Positions 7,625 through 16,799 of a stretch of DNA of 64,000 nucleotides are shown here, piece by piece. Made by a program: the position numbers and the translations under genes. Source of the stretch: Castellaniella sp. GTDB taxonomy: Bacteria; Pseudomonadota; Gammaproteobacteria; Burkholderiales; Burkholderiaceae_B. Numbering within the stretch: position 1 is the first letter of the stretch; each line of letters opens with the position of its first letter. Under the pieces are notes generated by a model. That model had not been told where the DNA came from, ran no database searches, and saw nothing but the letters and a program-made list of their open reading frames with translations. The stretch lies in the NCBI RefSeq assembly GCF_034675845.1, contig NZ_JAUCCU010000002.1:248001-312000 (forward strand), read 5' to 3'.

Positions 7625-9065
7625 ACAGATCCACGTATTCGTGCACCGGCATGGCTTCCAGCTTCGCCTGATCCAGCGAGACGTCCAGGATGCGCTGCTG
7701 TTGGCGTGCCGGGAACTGGCGGGCCAGATTGGTGCGGAATTTTTCCTCCAGCAGGGGGATGCCGTCGGCCCGGCGACGCTTGTGGCCGATCGGGTATTCG
7801 CAGACGATCTCGTCCAGCGTTGTGCCGTCGTTGAATTCGACGGTCAGGGCATTGGCGATCGAGCGCGTTTCCGGGTTGTGATAGTCGGCGGTGAAGGCCG
7901 GGTCTTCCACGCAGGTCATTTTGTCGCGCAGGACATCAATGCGTGGATCGGCAGCGATGCCGTCTTCATAGTCGGCGGCGGTCAGGCGACCGAAGATGAT
8001 AGGCACAGCCACCATGTACTGGATGCAGTGATCGCGGTCAGCCGGGTTGTTCAGCGGGCCTTTTTTGTCGATGATGCGGATGCAGGCTTCGTGCGTGCGG
8101 ATGGTGATTTTCTTGATGTCCGCGTCGGTTTTGCCGGCGGCGACCAGTTTTTCGTGGATCTGCATGGCGCATTCCACGGCGGTCTGCGAGTGGAACTCTG
8201 CCGGGAAGGAGATCTTGAACAGCACGTTTTCCATGACGTAGCTGCCATAAGGGCGCTGGAATTTGAAGGGCTGGCCTTTGAACAGCACGTCATAGAAGCC
8301 CCAGCCCGGTGCGGACAGCACCGAGGGGTAGCCCATTTCGCCCGTGCGGGCGATCAGGGCCAGACGCACGGCGCGGCTGGTGGCGTCGCCCGCCGCCCAG
8401 GATTTGCGGCTGCCGGTGTTGGGGGCATGACGATAGGTGCGCAGGCTTTGGCCATCGACCCAGGCCAATGACACGGCATTGATGGTTTCCTCGCGCGAAA
8501 GACCCAACATCTGGGATACCACGGCGGTAGAGGCGACCTTGACCAGCACCACGTGATCCAGTCCGACCTTGTTGAAGGAGTTTTCCAGTGCGATGCAGCC
8601 CTGGATTTCGTGGGCCTTGATCATGCCCTCGAGCACGGCACGCATGGTCAGGGGGGCCTTGCCCGCCGCCACGGCATTGCGCGACAGCCAGTCGGCCACC
8701 GCCAGAATGCCACCCAGATTATCCGAGGGATGGCCCCATTCGGCAGCCAGCCAGGTGTCATTGAAGTCCAGCCAGCGAATCATGCAGCCGATGTTGAAGG
8801 CTGCCTGGACTGGGTCCAGCTGGAATTGAGTGCCGGGGACCTTGGCGCCGTTGGGGACCACGGTGCCGGGCACGATGGGGCCCATGAGCTTGCGGCAGGC
8901 CGGGTATTCCAGGGCTTCCAGGCCGCAGCCCAGGGTGTCGATCAGGCAACTGCGGGCGGTGGAAAGCGCCAATTCGCTGTTGATTTGGTAGTCGAGTACG
9001 TAGTCGACAATATCCACCAGCACCTGGTCGGGCTGGGGGCGGACGTTTGAAATAGTCGCAGACAT
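7614..9065 (-). CDS. prpD: 2-methylcitrate dehydratase
   Basis: 483 residues, the usual PrpD length. It dehydrates 2-methylcitrate to 2-methyl-cis-aconitate in the methylcitrate cycle. MmgE/PrpD family blocks are evident: CLIDTLGCGLEALEYPAC, RWLDFNDTWLAAEWGHPSDN, AWVDGQSLRTYRHAPNTGSRKSW and SFPAEFHSQTAVECA. The start was set at MSATISNVRPQ (complement of 9063-9065), 23 bp after the prpC stop; the long in-frame extension upstream overlaps prpC and has no family similarity. Because the PrpD-type dehydratase is present, no AcnD/PrpF pair is needed. AcnB encoded nearby may hydrate the product. Confidence 0.97.
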   Translation of the reverse strand: MSATISNVRPQPDQVLVDIVDYVLDYQINSELALSTARSCLIDTLGCGLEALEYPACRKLMGPIVPGTVVPNGAKVPGTQFQLDPVQAAFNIGCMIRWLDFNDTWLAAEWGHPSDNLGGILAVADWLSRNAVAAGKAPLTMRAVLEGMIKAHEIQGCIALENSFNKVGLDHVVLVKVASTAVVSQMLGLSREETINAVSLAWVDGQSLRTYRHAPNTGSRKSWAAGDATSRAVRLALIARTGEMGYPSVLSAPGWGFYDVLFKGQPFKFQRPYGSYVMENVLFKISFPAEFHSQTAVECAMQIHEKLVAAGKTDADIKKITIRTHEACIRIIDKKGPLNNPADRDHCIQYMVAVPIIFGRLTAADYEDGIAADPRIDVLRDKMTCVEDPAFTADYHNPETRSIANALTVEFNDGTTLDEIVCEYPIGHKRRRADGIPLLEEKFRTNLARQFPARQQQRILDVSLDQAKLEAMPVHEYVDLYVI

Positions 9066-9088
9066 AGTGATTCCTAAAGAATTGCGGC

Positions 9089-10282
9089 TTATTTGCGCTT
9101 GGACAGTGGGACGAATTTCCGGTCTTCCGGGCCGACGTAGTTGGCGGTCGGGCGGATGATTTTGTTGTCGATGCGTTGTTCGATGATATGGGCTGACCAG
9201 CCTGCCGTGCGGGCGATCACGAACAGAGGGGTGAACATGGCGGTGGGCACCCCCATCACGTGGTAGGACACGGCGGAGAACCAGTCCAGGTTGGGGAACA
9301 TTTTCTTGGCGTCCCACATGACGGATTCCAGGCGTTCGGCAATGTCGAACATCTTGGTCGAGCCGGCGGATTTGGAGAGTTTCTTGGCGACGGTTTTGAT
9401 GACTTCATTGCGTGGGTCCGACACGGTGTAGACCGGGTGGCCAAAGCCGATGACGACTTCCTTGGCTTCGACGCGGCGGCGGATATCGGCTTCGGCCTCG
9501 TCGGGGGTGTCGTAGCGCTTCTGGATTTCAAAGGCGACCTCGTTGGCGCCGCCGTGTTTCGGGCCGCGCAGGGCGCCGATGGCGCCTGTAATGGCTGAAT
9601 ACACGTCGGACCCGGTGCCGGCGATGACCCGGCCCGTAAAGGTGGAGGCATTGAATTCGTGTTCGGCATACAGGATGAGCGACGTATGCATGGCACGCAC
9701 CCACTCGTCCGAAGGCACTTCGCCGTGCAGCAGGTGCAAGAAATGACCGCCAATGCTGTCATCGTCGGTTTCGACGTCGATTTGCTTGCCATTGTGGCTG
9801 TAGTGATACCAGTACAACAGGGCCGAGCCCAGGCTGGCCATCAGGCGGTCGGCAATGTCGCGGGCGTCGGGTAGGTTGTGGTTGTCTTTTTCGGGCAACA
9901 CGCAGCCCAGCACCGAAGCTGCCGTGCGCATGACGTCCATCGGGTGGCTGGCGGCAGGCAGGGCCTCCAGGGCCATCTGTACCTGCAGCGGTAGGCCGCG
10001 CAGGCGGCGCAGCTTTTCTTTGTAGGCGGTGAGTTCGGCCTTGTTGGGCAGTTTGCCGTGAATCAGCAGGTGGGCGACTTCTTCGAATTCGCAGGTATCG
10101 GCGATATCCAGGATGTCATAGCCGCGATAGTGCAGGTCGTTGCCGCTGCGGCCCACGGTGCACAGGGCGGTGTTGCCCGCGACAATGCCCGACAGCGCCA
10201 CCGATTTTTTAGGCTTGGGGCCTGCCGCAGGGGTGCTGGGGGCTGCGGTATCGGATTTTTTGCTTTTGGAGGATGTTGCCAT
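9089..10282 (-). CDS. prpC: 2-methylcitrate synthase
   Basis: 397-residue citrate-synthase-superfamily enzyme that condenses propionyl-CoA with oxaloacetate. It has the PrpC features GIVAGNTALCTVGRSGNDLHYRGYD, AEHEFNASTFTGRVIAGTGSD, RGPKHGGANE and GFGHPVYTVSDPR. These contain the active-site His residues and set it apart from the hexameric GltA at 17080. The start is MATSSKSKKSD with an AAGGAGA ribosome site; the Lys/Ser/Pro-rich first 30 residues are longer than in most PrpC proteins. It lies between prpB and prpD on one strand with short gaps. Confidence 0.97.
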   Translation of the reverse strand: MATSSKSKKSDTAAPSTPAAGPKPKKSVALSGIVAGNTALCTVGRSGNDLHYRGYDILDIADTCEFEEVAHLLIHGKLPNKAELTAYKEKLRRLRGLPLQVQMALEALPAASHPMDVMRTAASVLGCVLPEKDNHNLPDARDIADRLMASLGSALLYWYHYSHNGKQIDVETDDDSIGGHFLHLLHGEVPSDEWVRAMHTSLILYAEHEFNASTFTGRVIAGTGSDVYSAITGAIGALRGPKHGGANEVAFEIQKRYDTPDEAEADIRRRVEAKEVVIGFGHPVYTVSDPRNEVIKTVAKKLSKSAGSTKMFDIAERLESVMWDAKKMFPNLDWFSAVSYHVMGVPTAMFTPLFVIARTAGWSAHIIEQRIDNKIIRPTANYVGPEDRKFVPLSKRK

Positions 10283-10328
10283 CAGAGGTCTCCTTGGGAA
10301 CAGAATAAAGGGGATGGGACCGGCGCGT

Positions 10329-11228
10329 TCAGTTGGCCTTGCCTTTGCCTTGCTGAAACAAGGCATCAAGCTGTGCTTCGTAGTTGTGGTAGCCGATGCG
10401 GTCGTAGAGTTCTTCGCGGGTCTGCATCAGGTCGATGACACTGTGCTGGTGGCCGTCGCGGCGGATGGCCTGGTAAACGGCTTCGGCGGCTTTATTCATG
10501 GCGCGAAAGGCGGACAGCGGGTATAGCACCAGCCCGACTCCGGCACTGGCAAGCTCTTCTACCGTGAACAGGGGGGTCTTGCCGAACTCGGTGATGTTGG
10601 CCAGGACTGGCACAGGCAGGGAACTGGAGAATTTTGCGTAGGTCTCCAGATCATAGGAGGCTTCGGCGAAAATTGCATCCGCACCGGCTTCGACGCAGGC
10701 GTGGGCGCGTTCCAGGGCGGCATCCACCCCATCGACAGCGATGGCGTCGGTGCGGGCGATCAGATAGAAATCGCTGTCGGTGCGGGCATCGGCGGCAGCT
10801 TTGACGCGATCGGCCATTTCTTCGATGCTGACGATTTCCTTGCCGGGCCGATGGCCGCAGCGCTTGGCGCCGACCTGGTCCTCGATGTGGCAGCCGGCGG
10901 CGCCGAATTTAATCAGGGATTTGACGGTGCGGGCGATATTAAAGGCCGACGGGCCAAAGCCGGTGTCGATATCCACCAGCAGCGGTACGTCGCAAACATC
11001 GGTGATGCGACGGATATCGGTGAGCACGTCATCCAGGGTATTGATGCCTAGATCGGGCAGGCCCAATGAGCCGGCAGCGACGCCGCCGCCCGATACATAA
11101 ATAGCCCGATAGCCGGCGCGTTTGGCCAGCAGTGCGTGATTGGCGTTGATGGTGCCGATGATTTGCAGCGGGGATTCTTCGGCGATGGCTTGGCGCAGCA
11201 GGGCGCCTGGAGAGGAAGGACGGGTCAT
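10329..11228 (-). CDS. prpB: 2-methylisocitrate lyase
   Basis: 299-residue PEP-mutase/isocitrate-lyase superfamily enzyme cleaving 2-methylisocitrate to pyruvate and succinate, the last step of the methylcitrate cycle. The catalytic KRCGHRPGKEIVS loop with its Cys is visible, as are VDIDTGFG (metal-binding Asp) and YVSGGGVAAGSLGLPD. The start is MTRPSSPGALLRQ with GGAG upstream; the frame extends a further 50 codons into the intergenic region without family similarity. It follows mdh on the same strand after 185 bp containing a GC-rich hairpin. Confidence 0.97.
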   Translation of the reverse strand: MTRPSSPGALLRQAIAEESPLQIIGTINANHALLAKRAGYRAIYVSGGGVAAGSLGLPDLGINTLDDVLTDIRRITDVCDVPLLVDIDTGFGPSAFNIARTVKSLIKFGAAGCHIEDQVGAKRCGHRPGKEIVSIEEMADRVKAAADARTDSDFYLIARTDAIAVDGVDAALERAHACVEAGADAIFAEASYDLETYAKFSSSLPVPVLANITEFGKTPLFTVEELASAGVGLVLYPLSAFRAMNKAAEAVYQAIRRDGHQHSVIDLMQTREELYDRIGYHNYEAQLDALFQQGKGKAN

Positions 11229-11369
11229 GAACGGCTCCGGTGTGCAGCCGCGCCGGGCAGACCCTGTGCGCGGCAGAATCGCCCCGGATAAGGGGCGGAG
11301 TTCCAGTCGGTGGTAGAGGGATTTTGTGCCCGGAAAGGATCCTTGTCTGTCATCGGCTGGACATTTGGT

Positions 11370-11400
11370 GGCCCGCACCGGTTGGGTGTCCGGGCGGGCC
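11370..11400 (-). terminator. GC-rich hairpin between mdh and prpB
   Basis: A 7-bp stem GGCCCGC / GCGGGCC encloses 17 bases and starts 13 bp after the mdh stop. It has no U-tract. It may attenuate read-through from mdh into prpB or act as a processing or stability element. Confidence 0.4.
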
Positions 11401-11413
11401 GCCGCAGAACGAA

Positions 11414-12403
11414 TTATTTCAGGAGATCGGCGATGCCGTCGCGTTCTTCCAGCAGTTCGTTCAGGGTATGGTCCATGCGCTCACGCGAGAAAGCGTCAAT
11501 TTCCAGGCCGCTGATGCGCGTGTATTCGCCGTTTTCTGTGGTGACCGGCACGCCGTAGATGATGCCTTCAGGGATGCCATAAGAGCCGTCGGAGGGGATG
11601 CCCATGGTGACCCATTTGCCATTGCTGCCCAGCACCCAGTCGTGGATGTGGTCGATGGCGGCGTTGGCGGCCGAGGCCGCCGACGACAGGCCGCGGGCCT
11701 CGATGATGGCGCCGCCGCGCTTGCCTACGGTGGGGATGAAGGTATCGGCGATCCAGGCCTGGTCATTGACCAGCGACTGCGCGGATTGGCCGCCGATGGT
11801 GGCAAAGCGCGTGTCCGGGTACATGGTGGGCGAGTGGTTGCCCCACACGATCAGTTTTTCGATGTCGGCCACGGCCTTGCCGGTCTTGGCAGCCAGTTGG
11901 GACAGGGCGCGGTTGTGGTCTAGGCGCAGCATGGCGGTGAAGTTTTTGGCCGGCAGATCCGGGGCGGATTTCATGGCAATATAGGCATTGGTGTTGGCGG
12001 GGTTGCCCACCACCAGAACCTTGACGTTGCGGCTGGCAACTTCGTTCAGGGCTTTGCCCTGGGCCGTGAAGATCTGCGCATTGACCTGCAGCAGGTCTTT
12101 GCGTTCCATGCCTGCGCTGCGCGGACGGGCGCCCACCAGCAGGGCCACATCAGCGTCCTTGAAGGCGGTGCGTGGGTCGCTGTGGGCGCTCATGCCGGCC
12201 AGCAGCGGAAAGGCGCAGTCGTCCAGTTCCATCATCACGCCGTGCAGGGCTTTTTGGGCGCGTTCGTCCGGAATTTCCAGCAGTTGCAGAATGACGGGCT
12301 GGTCCTTGCCGAGCATTTCGCCCGAGGCAATACGAAACAGCAAGGCATAGCCGATTTGGCCGGCGGCGCCCGTGACGGCAACGCGCATGGCGGGTTTGGA
12401 CAT
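11414..12403 (-). CDS. mdh: Malate dehydrogenase (NAD-dependent)
   Basis: 329-residue malate dehydrogenase of the LDH/MDH group used by betaproteobacteria, oxidising malate to oxaloacetate. The NAD-binding start MRVAVTGAAGQIGYALLFRIASG is visible, together with GARPRSAGMERKDLL (substrate Arg residues), VVGNPANTNA and the active-site His motif WGNHSPTMYPD. It is divergent from the GntR regulator across a 259-bp interval that holds the candidate operator, and the prp genes lie downstream. Its product is a substrate of both GltA and PrpC encoded in this window. Confidence 0.98.
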   Translation of the reverse strand: MSKPAMRVAVTGAAGQIGYALLFRIASGEMLGKDQPVILQLLEIPDERAQKALHGVMMELDDCAFPLLAGMSAHSDPRTAFKDADVALLVGARPRSAGMERKDLLQVNAQIFTAQGKALNEVASRNVKVLVVGNPANTNAYIAMKSAPDLPAKNFTAMLRLDHNRALSQLAAKTGKAVADIEKLIVWGNHSPTMYPDTRFATIGGQSAQSLVNDQAWIADTFIPTVGKRGGAIIEARGLSSAASAANAAIDHIHDWVLGSNGKWVTMGIPSDGSYGIPEGIIYGVPVTTENGEYTRISGLEIDAFSRERMDHTLNELLEERDGIADLLK

Positions 12404-12552
12404 AGTGATTCTCCGAGTGGGATGGTAAACAGTATCCGGAATCAGGGGAATGGCGCACCAGAGCCCGGTTTGGCCAGGCTAGCCAGCGGCAGCATCATAT
12501 GCCCTGATAAAAGTGCCGAAAAGAGTAGTGTATTTCATCCCTCAACGTCAAG

Positions 12553-12574
12553 AGTCTTATATCTTATATAAGAC
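12553..12574. promoter_or_regulatory. Putative GntR operator between mdh and gntR
   Basis: An AGTCTTAT half-site (12553-12560) is followed by the 12-bp palindrome TCTTATATAAGA (12562-12573), the same core as upstream of acnB; a related AGTATTAGAC lies just to the right (12580-12589). It sits about 90 bp from the gntR start and 150 bp from the mdh start, so it could serve both divergent promoters. Confidence 0.6.
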
Positions 12575-12662
12575 AGAAGAGTATTAGACATCTGACCGTG
12601 GAAATGCGAAAATAGCGCAGTTCCATTTTGTAGCATGGGCTGCCCTGCAACATTTCCAAGAC

Positions 12663-13433
12663 ATGTCAGATACTTCCCAGCTAGATCGCCAACAGCCGCC
12701 AGGGCGCACTTCTCATAGTGCCGCTTTCAGCCCGCTGTACCAGCAGATCAAGGGGCTCATCTTGCAGGGGCTGGATCGCGGCGAATGGAAGCCCGGCGAA
12801 TCCATCCCCAGCGAACTCGAGCTTGCCGCACGATTCCAGGTCAGCCAGGGGACTGTGCGCAAGGCCATCGACGAACTCGCTGCGGATAACCTCTTGATCC
12901 GCCGCCAGGGCAAGGGCACTTTTGTGGCCACCCACAACGAAGCCCGCGTACGGTATCGGTTTTTACGCCTTAGTCCGGACGATGGCCAGCCGGGAGTATC
13001 CACCAGCCAGATACTGGACTGTCGCCGCACCAAGGCCTCGGCCGATATCGCCGCCGCCCTGGATCTGCGGGCGGGCGATGCCGTGGTCAATATGCGTCGG
13101 GTGCTGTCTTTTGATGACATCCCGACGATTCTGGATGATATCTGGTTGCCTGGCAGTCCCTTCAAAGGCCTGACACTGGAATTTCTACAACGCTACCGGG
13201 GGCCGGTGTATGCCTTGTTCGAGACCGAGTTCGGGGTCAGCATGGTACGTGCCGAGGAAAAAATCCGTGCCGTAGCGGCCAGCCAGATCCAGGCGGAACA
13301 CCTGCAGGTCTCAGCGGGTAGTCCGTTGTTGCAAGTAGAGCGTATTGCTTACACTTATGGCGACCGACCCATGGAGTTGCGGCGGGGGCATTACGTAACG
13401 GAACGCCATCATTATCGCAACAGTTTGAATTGA
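12663..13433 (+). CDS. GntR-family (HutC/UTRA) regulator, probable TCA-gene regulator
   Basis: 256 residues. An N-terminal GntR winged helix spans roughly residues 20-85 (PLYQQIKGLILQGLDRGEWKPGE, then SELELAARFQVSQGTVRKAID and RRQGKGTFVA). A UTRA effector-binding domain follows (about 100-245, ending TYGDRPMELRRGHY). UTRA domains bind small metabolites; the ligand here is unknown. The gene is divergent from mdh and 63 bp upstream of sdhC on the same strand, so it could form one unit with the sdh operon. The shared palindromes at mdh/gntR and acnB suggest it governs these genes and itself; whether it represses or activates cannot be read from the sequence. Confidence 0.92.
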   Translation: MSDTSQLDRQQPPGRTSHSAAFSPLYQQIKGLILQGLDRGEWKPGESIPSELELAARFQVSQGTVRKAIDELAADNLLIRRQGKGTFVATHNEARVRYRFLRLSPDDGQPGVSTSQILDCRRTKASADIAAALDLRAGDAVVNMRRVLSFDDIPTILDDIWLPGSPFKGLTLEFLQRYRGPVYALFETEFGVSMVRAEEKIRAVAASQIQAEHLQVSAGSPLLQVERIAYTYGDRPMELRRGHYVTERHHYRNSLN

Positions 13434-13496
13434 CCCGCAGATCGGCGAAAATGCCGCATCAGCACTGAATTTTTTCTTATCCACTACGAGGCCATC

Positions 13497-13910
13497 ATGT
13501 CTGAATCAGTCAAAAAGCCGCGCCCGCAGTTTCGTAATCTGGGGTTATCCGACCTCATGAGCTACAAGCTGCCAAACGCGGGCAAAGCTTCCATCCTGCA
13601 CCGCATCAGCGGCGCGCTGCTGTTTTTGGCGCTGCCGGTGATTCTGGTCCCGCTGTTTGCCCAGAGCGTCCAGTCGCCAGAGACCTTTGCAGCCATGAAA
13701 GACTGGGTATCCAGCCCCGCCTGTAAGATCGTGCTGCTGGTGTTGATGTGGGGGTATTTCCACCATTTCTGCGCGGGCATCCGCTATTTGACGCTGGATC
13801 TGCACATCGGCAATGACCGTATTCCTTCGCAGCGCTCTGGTGCGCTGGTGATCATTATTGGCCTGGTGCTGACCGCCGTGTTTGGCCTGAAACTGTTTGG
13901 AGTCTGGTAA
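13497..13910 (+). CDS. sdhC: Succinate dehydrogenase cytochrome b556 subunit
   Basis: 137-residue membrane anchor of complex II. The SdhC signature SILHRISGALLFLALPV near the N-terminus contains the quinone-site Ser and Arg. Three hydrophobic helices follow. The second helix region HHFCAGIRYLTLDLHIG carries His residues where the heme b ligand normally lies. Together with SdhD it binds ubiquinone and heme in the inner membrane. Its stop overlaps the sdhD start (TAATG), indicating translational coupling. Confidence 0.95.
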   Translation: MSESVKKPRPQFRNLGLSDLMSYKLPNAGKASILHRISGALLFLALPVILVPLFAQSVQSPETFAAMKDWVSSPACKIVLLVLMWGYFHHFCAGIRYLTLDLHIGNDRIPSQRSGALVIIIGLVLTAVFGLKLFGVW

Positions 13911-14290
13911 TGACACATGAACGCATCGGTCGCAAGCGCCTGGTCGTGGGCGCCCACTACGGGACACGCGATTTCATTGTGCAGCGCATGACGGCGGTCA
14001 TCATGGCCGTCTACACCTTGATTCTGGTGTTTTATGCGGTGTTTGTCCCTAGCCTGGGCTTCGAGTCCTGGCGTGCCTTTTTCGTCTTTACGGTCGGTGC
14101 GCTGCCAGTGGGCCAGATGCTGGCTACAGTGGCATTTCTATCCCTGATCTGGCATGCCTGGGTGGGTGTGCGCGATATCTGGATGGATTATGCCCGTTCT
14201 GATGGCCTGCGCCTGTTTCTGCAGGTACTGACTGCGCTGTGGCTGGTGGCCGCCGCCGCCTTCTTTATCAAAATTCTCTGGAGTCTCTAA
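13910..14290 (+). CDS. sdhD: Succinate dehydrogenase membrane anchor subunit
   Basis: 126-residue second membrane anchor of complex II with three transmembrane helices. It starts VVGAHYGTRDFIVQRMTAV and has the conserved WHAWVGVRDIWMDY stretch, which includes the His and the Tyr near the quinone pocket. Length and position are standard. It overlaps sdhC by one base and sdhA begins just after its stop. Confidence 0.94.
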   Translation: MTHERIGRKRLVVGAHYGTRDFIVQRMTAVIMAVYTLILVFYAVFVPSLGFESWRAFFVFTVGALPVGQMLATVAFLSLIWHAWVGVRDIWMDYARSDGLRLFLQVLTALWLVAAAAFFIKILWSL

Positions 14291-14291
14291 C

Positions 14292-16067
14292 GTGGCAGCT
14301 GTCAAGAAATCTCTCCCGCGCCGCCAGTTCGATGTGGTGGTCGTTGGTGCCGGCGGGGCCGGCCTGCGCTGCGCTCTGCAACTGTCCAACGCCGGCCTGA
14401 CCGTCGCCGTGCTGACCAAGGTCTTTCCCACGCGTTCGCATACCGTGGCAGCCCAGGGCGGCGTCAGTGCATCGCTTGGCAACATGAGCGAAGACCACTG
14501 GCAGTGGCACATGTATGACACCGTCAAGGGCTCCGACTGGCTGGGCGACCAGGACTCCATCGAGTTCATGGTGCGCGAGGCCCCCAATGCCGTGTACGAA
14601 CTCGAACATTTCGGCATGCCTTTCGACCGCAATCCGGACGGCACTATTTACCAGCGTCCCTTTGGCGGGCATACCTCGCATTTTGGCGAAAAACCTGTCC
14701 AGCGCGCCTGTGCTGCCGCTGACCGCACCGGTCATGCCATGCTGCATACGCTGTACCAGCGCAACGTCGCGGCGCGCACCAATTTCTTCGTCGAATGGAT
14801 GGCACTGGATTTGCTGCGCAATAACGATGGCGATGTCTTGGGCGTCACGGCCATCGAGATGGAAACCGGCGAAATCTACGTCTTGGAAGCCAAGCACACG
14901 GTGCTGGCGACGGGCGGCGCCGGTCGTATTTGGGCGGCCACCACCAATGCCTTCATCAATACCGGCGACGGTCTGGGCATGGCGGCGCGTGCGGGCATTC
15001 CCCTGCAAGACATGGAGTTCTGGCAATTTCACCCCACCGGCGTGGCCGGTGCCGGCGTGCTGATCACCGAAGGTGTGCGCGGCGAGGGCGGCTTTCTGCT
15101 GAACAAAGACGGCGAACGCTTCATGGAACGCTACGCGCCTCAGCTGAAAGACCTGGCGCCGCGCGATTTCGTCTCGCGCTCGATGGACCAGGAAATCAAG
15201 GAAGGCCGAGGCTGTGGCGATGGCAGCTATGTGCACCTGAAGCTCGATCATCTGGGGGCGGAAACCATCCAAAAACGCCTGCCGTCGATTCGCGAGATCG
15301 CCATCAAGTTCGCCAACGTCGACCCGATCAAGGATCCGATCCCGGTCGTGCCGACCATTCACTACCAGATGGGCGGCATTCCGGCCAACTACCATGGTCA
15401 GGTCATGACGCTGGTCAACGGCGAAGAAAAAATCGTCAACGGGCTGTACGCCATTGGCGAGTGCGCGGCAACCTCGGTGCACGGCGCCAATCGCCTGGGC
15501 ACCAATTCTCTGCTGGATCTGGTGGTGTTCGGCCGTTCGGCCGGCAATTTCATCGTCGACCAACACCCGGAACGCCAGCACAGCCATCAGGTGCTGCCGG
15601 ACACCGATATCGATGCCTCCATGGATCGTGTCAATCACCTGGAAACCCGCACCTCGGGCGAAAAGCCCCAGGATGTCGTGCACAAGATGCAGCTGGCCAT
15701 GCAAAGCCATTATGGGGTGTTCCGCAAGATCGACAAGCTCAAGGAAGGCGAAGCGGTCATCAATGATCTGGTGCCCGAAGTCCACGATATGTATTTTTCG
15801 GACAAGTCCAAGGTCTTCAATACGGCCCGCCTGGAGGCGCTCGAAGTCGCCAATATGATCGAGGTCGCCCGAGCCACCTCCAAGTCCGCTGCCAATCGCC
15901 TGGAATCCCGTGGCGCCCATGCGCTGGACGAATATCCCGAGCGTGACGACGTCAACTGGCTCAAGCACACGCTGTGGTTTGCCGAAGACAATCGCCTGGA
16001 ATATAAGCCGGTGCGCATGAAGCCCTTGACTGTGGACACCATTCCGCCCAAGCCGCGTACCTTCTAA
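14292..16067 (+). CDS. sdhA: Succinate dehydrogenase flavoprotein subunit
   Basis: 591-residue FAD subunit that oxidises succinate to fumarate. The start is GTG right after the sdhD stop; no ATG fits the family N-terminus better. The dinucleotide motif VVVGAGGAGLRCA is present. RSHTVAAQGG contains His50, which forms the covalent FAD bond. The active-site FHPTG and the C-terminal Arg-rich capping segments are visible (EYPERDDVNWLKHTLWF). The strand opposite is also open for 606 codons, but this is a codon-bias shadow. Confidence 0.98.
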   Translation: MAAVKKSLPRRQFDVVVVGAGGAGLRCALQLSNAGLTVAVLTKVFPTRSHTVAAQGGVSASLGNMSEDHWQWHMYDTVKGSDWLGDQDSIEFMVREAPNAVYELEHFGMPFDRNPDGTIYQRPFGGHTSHFGEKPVQRACAAADRTGHAMLHTLYQRNVAARTNFFVEWMALDLLRNNDGDVLGVTAIEMETGEIYVLEAKHTVLATGGAGRIWAATTNAFINTGDGLGMAARAGIPLQDMEFWQFHPTGVAGAGVLITEGVRGEGGFLLNKDGERFMERYAPQLKDLAPRDFVSRSMDQEIKEGRGCGDGSYVHLKLDHLGAETIQKRLPSIREIAIKFANVDPIKDPIPVVPTIHYQMGGIPANYHGQVMTLVNGEEKIVNGLYAIGECAATSVHGANRLGTNSLLDLVVFGRSAGNFIVDQHPERQHSHQVLPDTDIDASMDRVNHLETRTSGEKPQDVVHKMQLAMQSHYGVFRKIDKLKEGEAVINDLVPEVHDMYFSDKSKVFNTARLEALEVANMIEVARATSKSAANRLESRGAHALDEYPERDDVNWLKHTLWFAEDNRLEYKPVRMKPLTVDTIPPKPRTF

Positions 16068-16080
16068 TCTGGATAACGTA

Positions 16081-16794
16081 ATGACCAAACGTATCGTTAA
16101 ATTTGAAATCTACCGCTACGATCCGGACAAGGACGAGCGCCCCTACATGCAAAAGCTGGAAGTCGAGCTGCAGCCATCGGACAAGATGCTGCTGGACGCC
16201 ATCATGCGCATTAAAAATGAGGTCGATGATGGCCTGGCGCTGCGCCGCTCCTGCCGCGAGGGCGTATGCGGTTCGGATGCCATGAACATCAATGGCCATA
16301 ATGGCCTGGCCTGCACAACGAATCTGCTGACCCTGACCGAGCCCATCGTGCTGAAGCCTTTGCCTGGCCTGCCGGTGGTGCGCGATCTGATCGTCGACAT
16401 GACGTTCTTCTACGATCAGTACCATTCGATCAAGCCCTACCTCATCAACGACGAGCCGCCCCCCGAGAAAGAGCGCCTCCAGTCTCCTGAGGAACGCGAG
16501 GAACTCAACGGCTTGTACGAGTGTATTTTGTGCGGCTGCTGTTCTACGGCCTGTCCGTCTTTCTGGTGGAATCCGGACAAGTTCGTCGGTCCGGCGGGCC
16601 TGCTGCAGGCGTATCGCTTTATCGCGGATTCTCGCGATCACGCCACGGGCGAGCGGCTGGATAACCTCGAAGATCCGTATCGCCTGTTCCGCTGCCATAC
16701 GATCATGAACTGTACCGAAGTCTGCCCCAAGGGTTTGAACCCGTCGGCCGCCATCGGCAAGATCAAAGAAATGCTTGTGCGCCGGACGGTGTAA
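16081..16794 (+). CDS. sdhB: Succinate dehydrogenase iron-sulfur subunit
   Basis: 237 residues passing electrons from FAD to quinone. All three clusters are visible: [2Fe-2S] in SCREGVCGSDAMNINGHNG plus the following AC, [4Fe-4S] in CILCGCCSTACPSFWW, and [3Fe-4S] with the last 4Fe ligand in CHTIMNCTEVCPKGLNP. Length is standard. It lies 13 bp after sdhA and 5 bp before sdhE. Confidence 0.98.
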   Translation: MTKRIVKFEIYRYDPDKDERPYMQKLEVELQPSDKMLLDAIMRIKNEVDDGLALRRSCREGVCGSDAMNINGHNGLACTTNLLTLTEPIVLKPLPGLPVVRDLIVDMTFFYDQYHSIKPYLINDEPPPEKERLQSPEEREELNGLYECILCGCCSTACPSFWWNPDKFVGPAGLLQAYRFIADSRDHATGERLDNLEDPYRLFRCHTIMNCTEVCPKGLNPSAAIGKIKEMLVRRTV

Positions 16795-16799
16795 CTCGC

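Noticed and set aside
14268..16088. 606-codon open frame antisense to sdhA
   Set aside because: It mirrors sdhA exactly, has low-complexity His/Gly/Val-rich translation and no family similarity; it reflects codon bias of the real gene.
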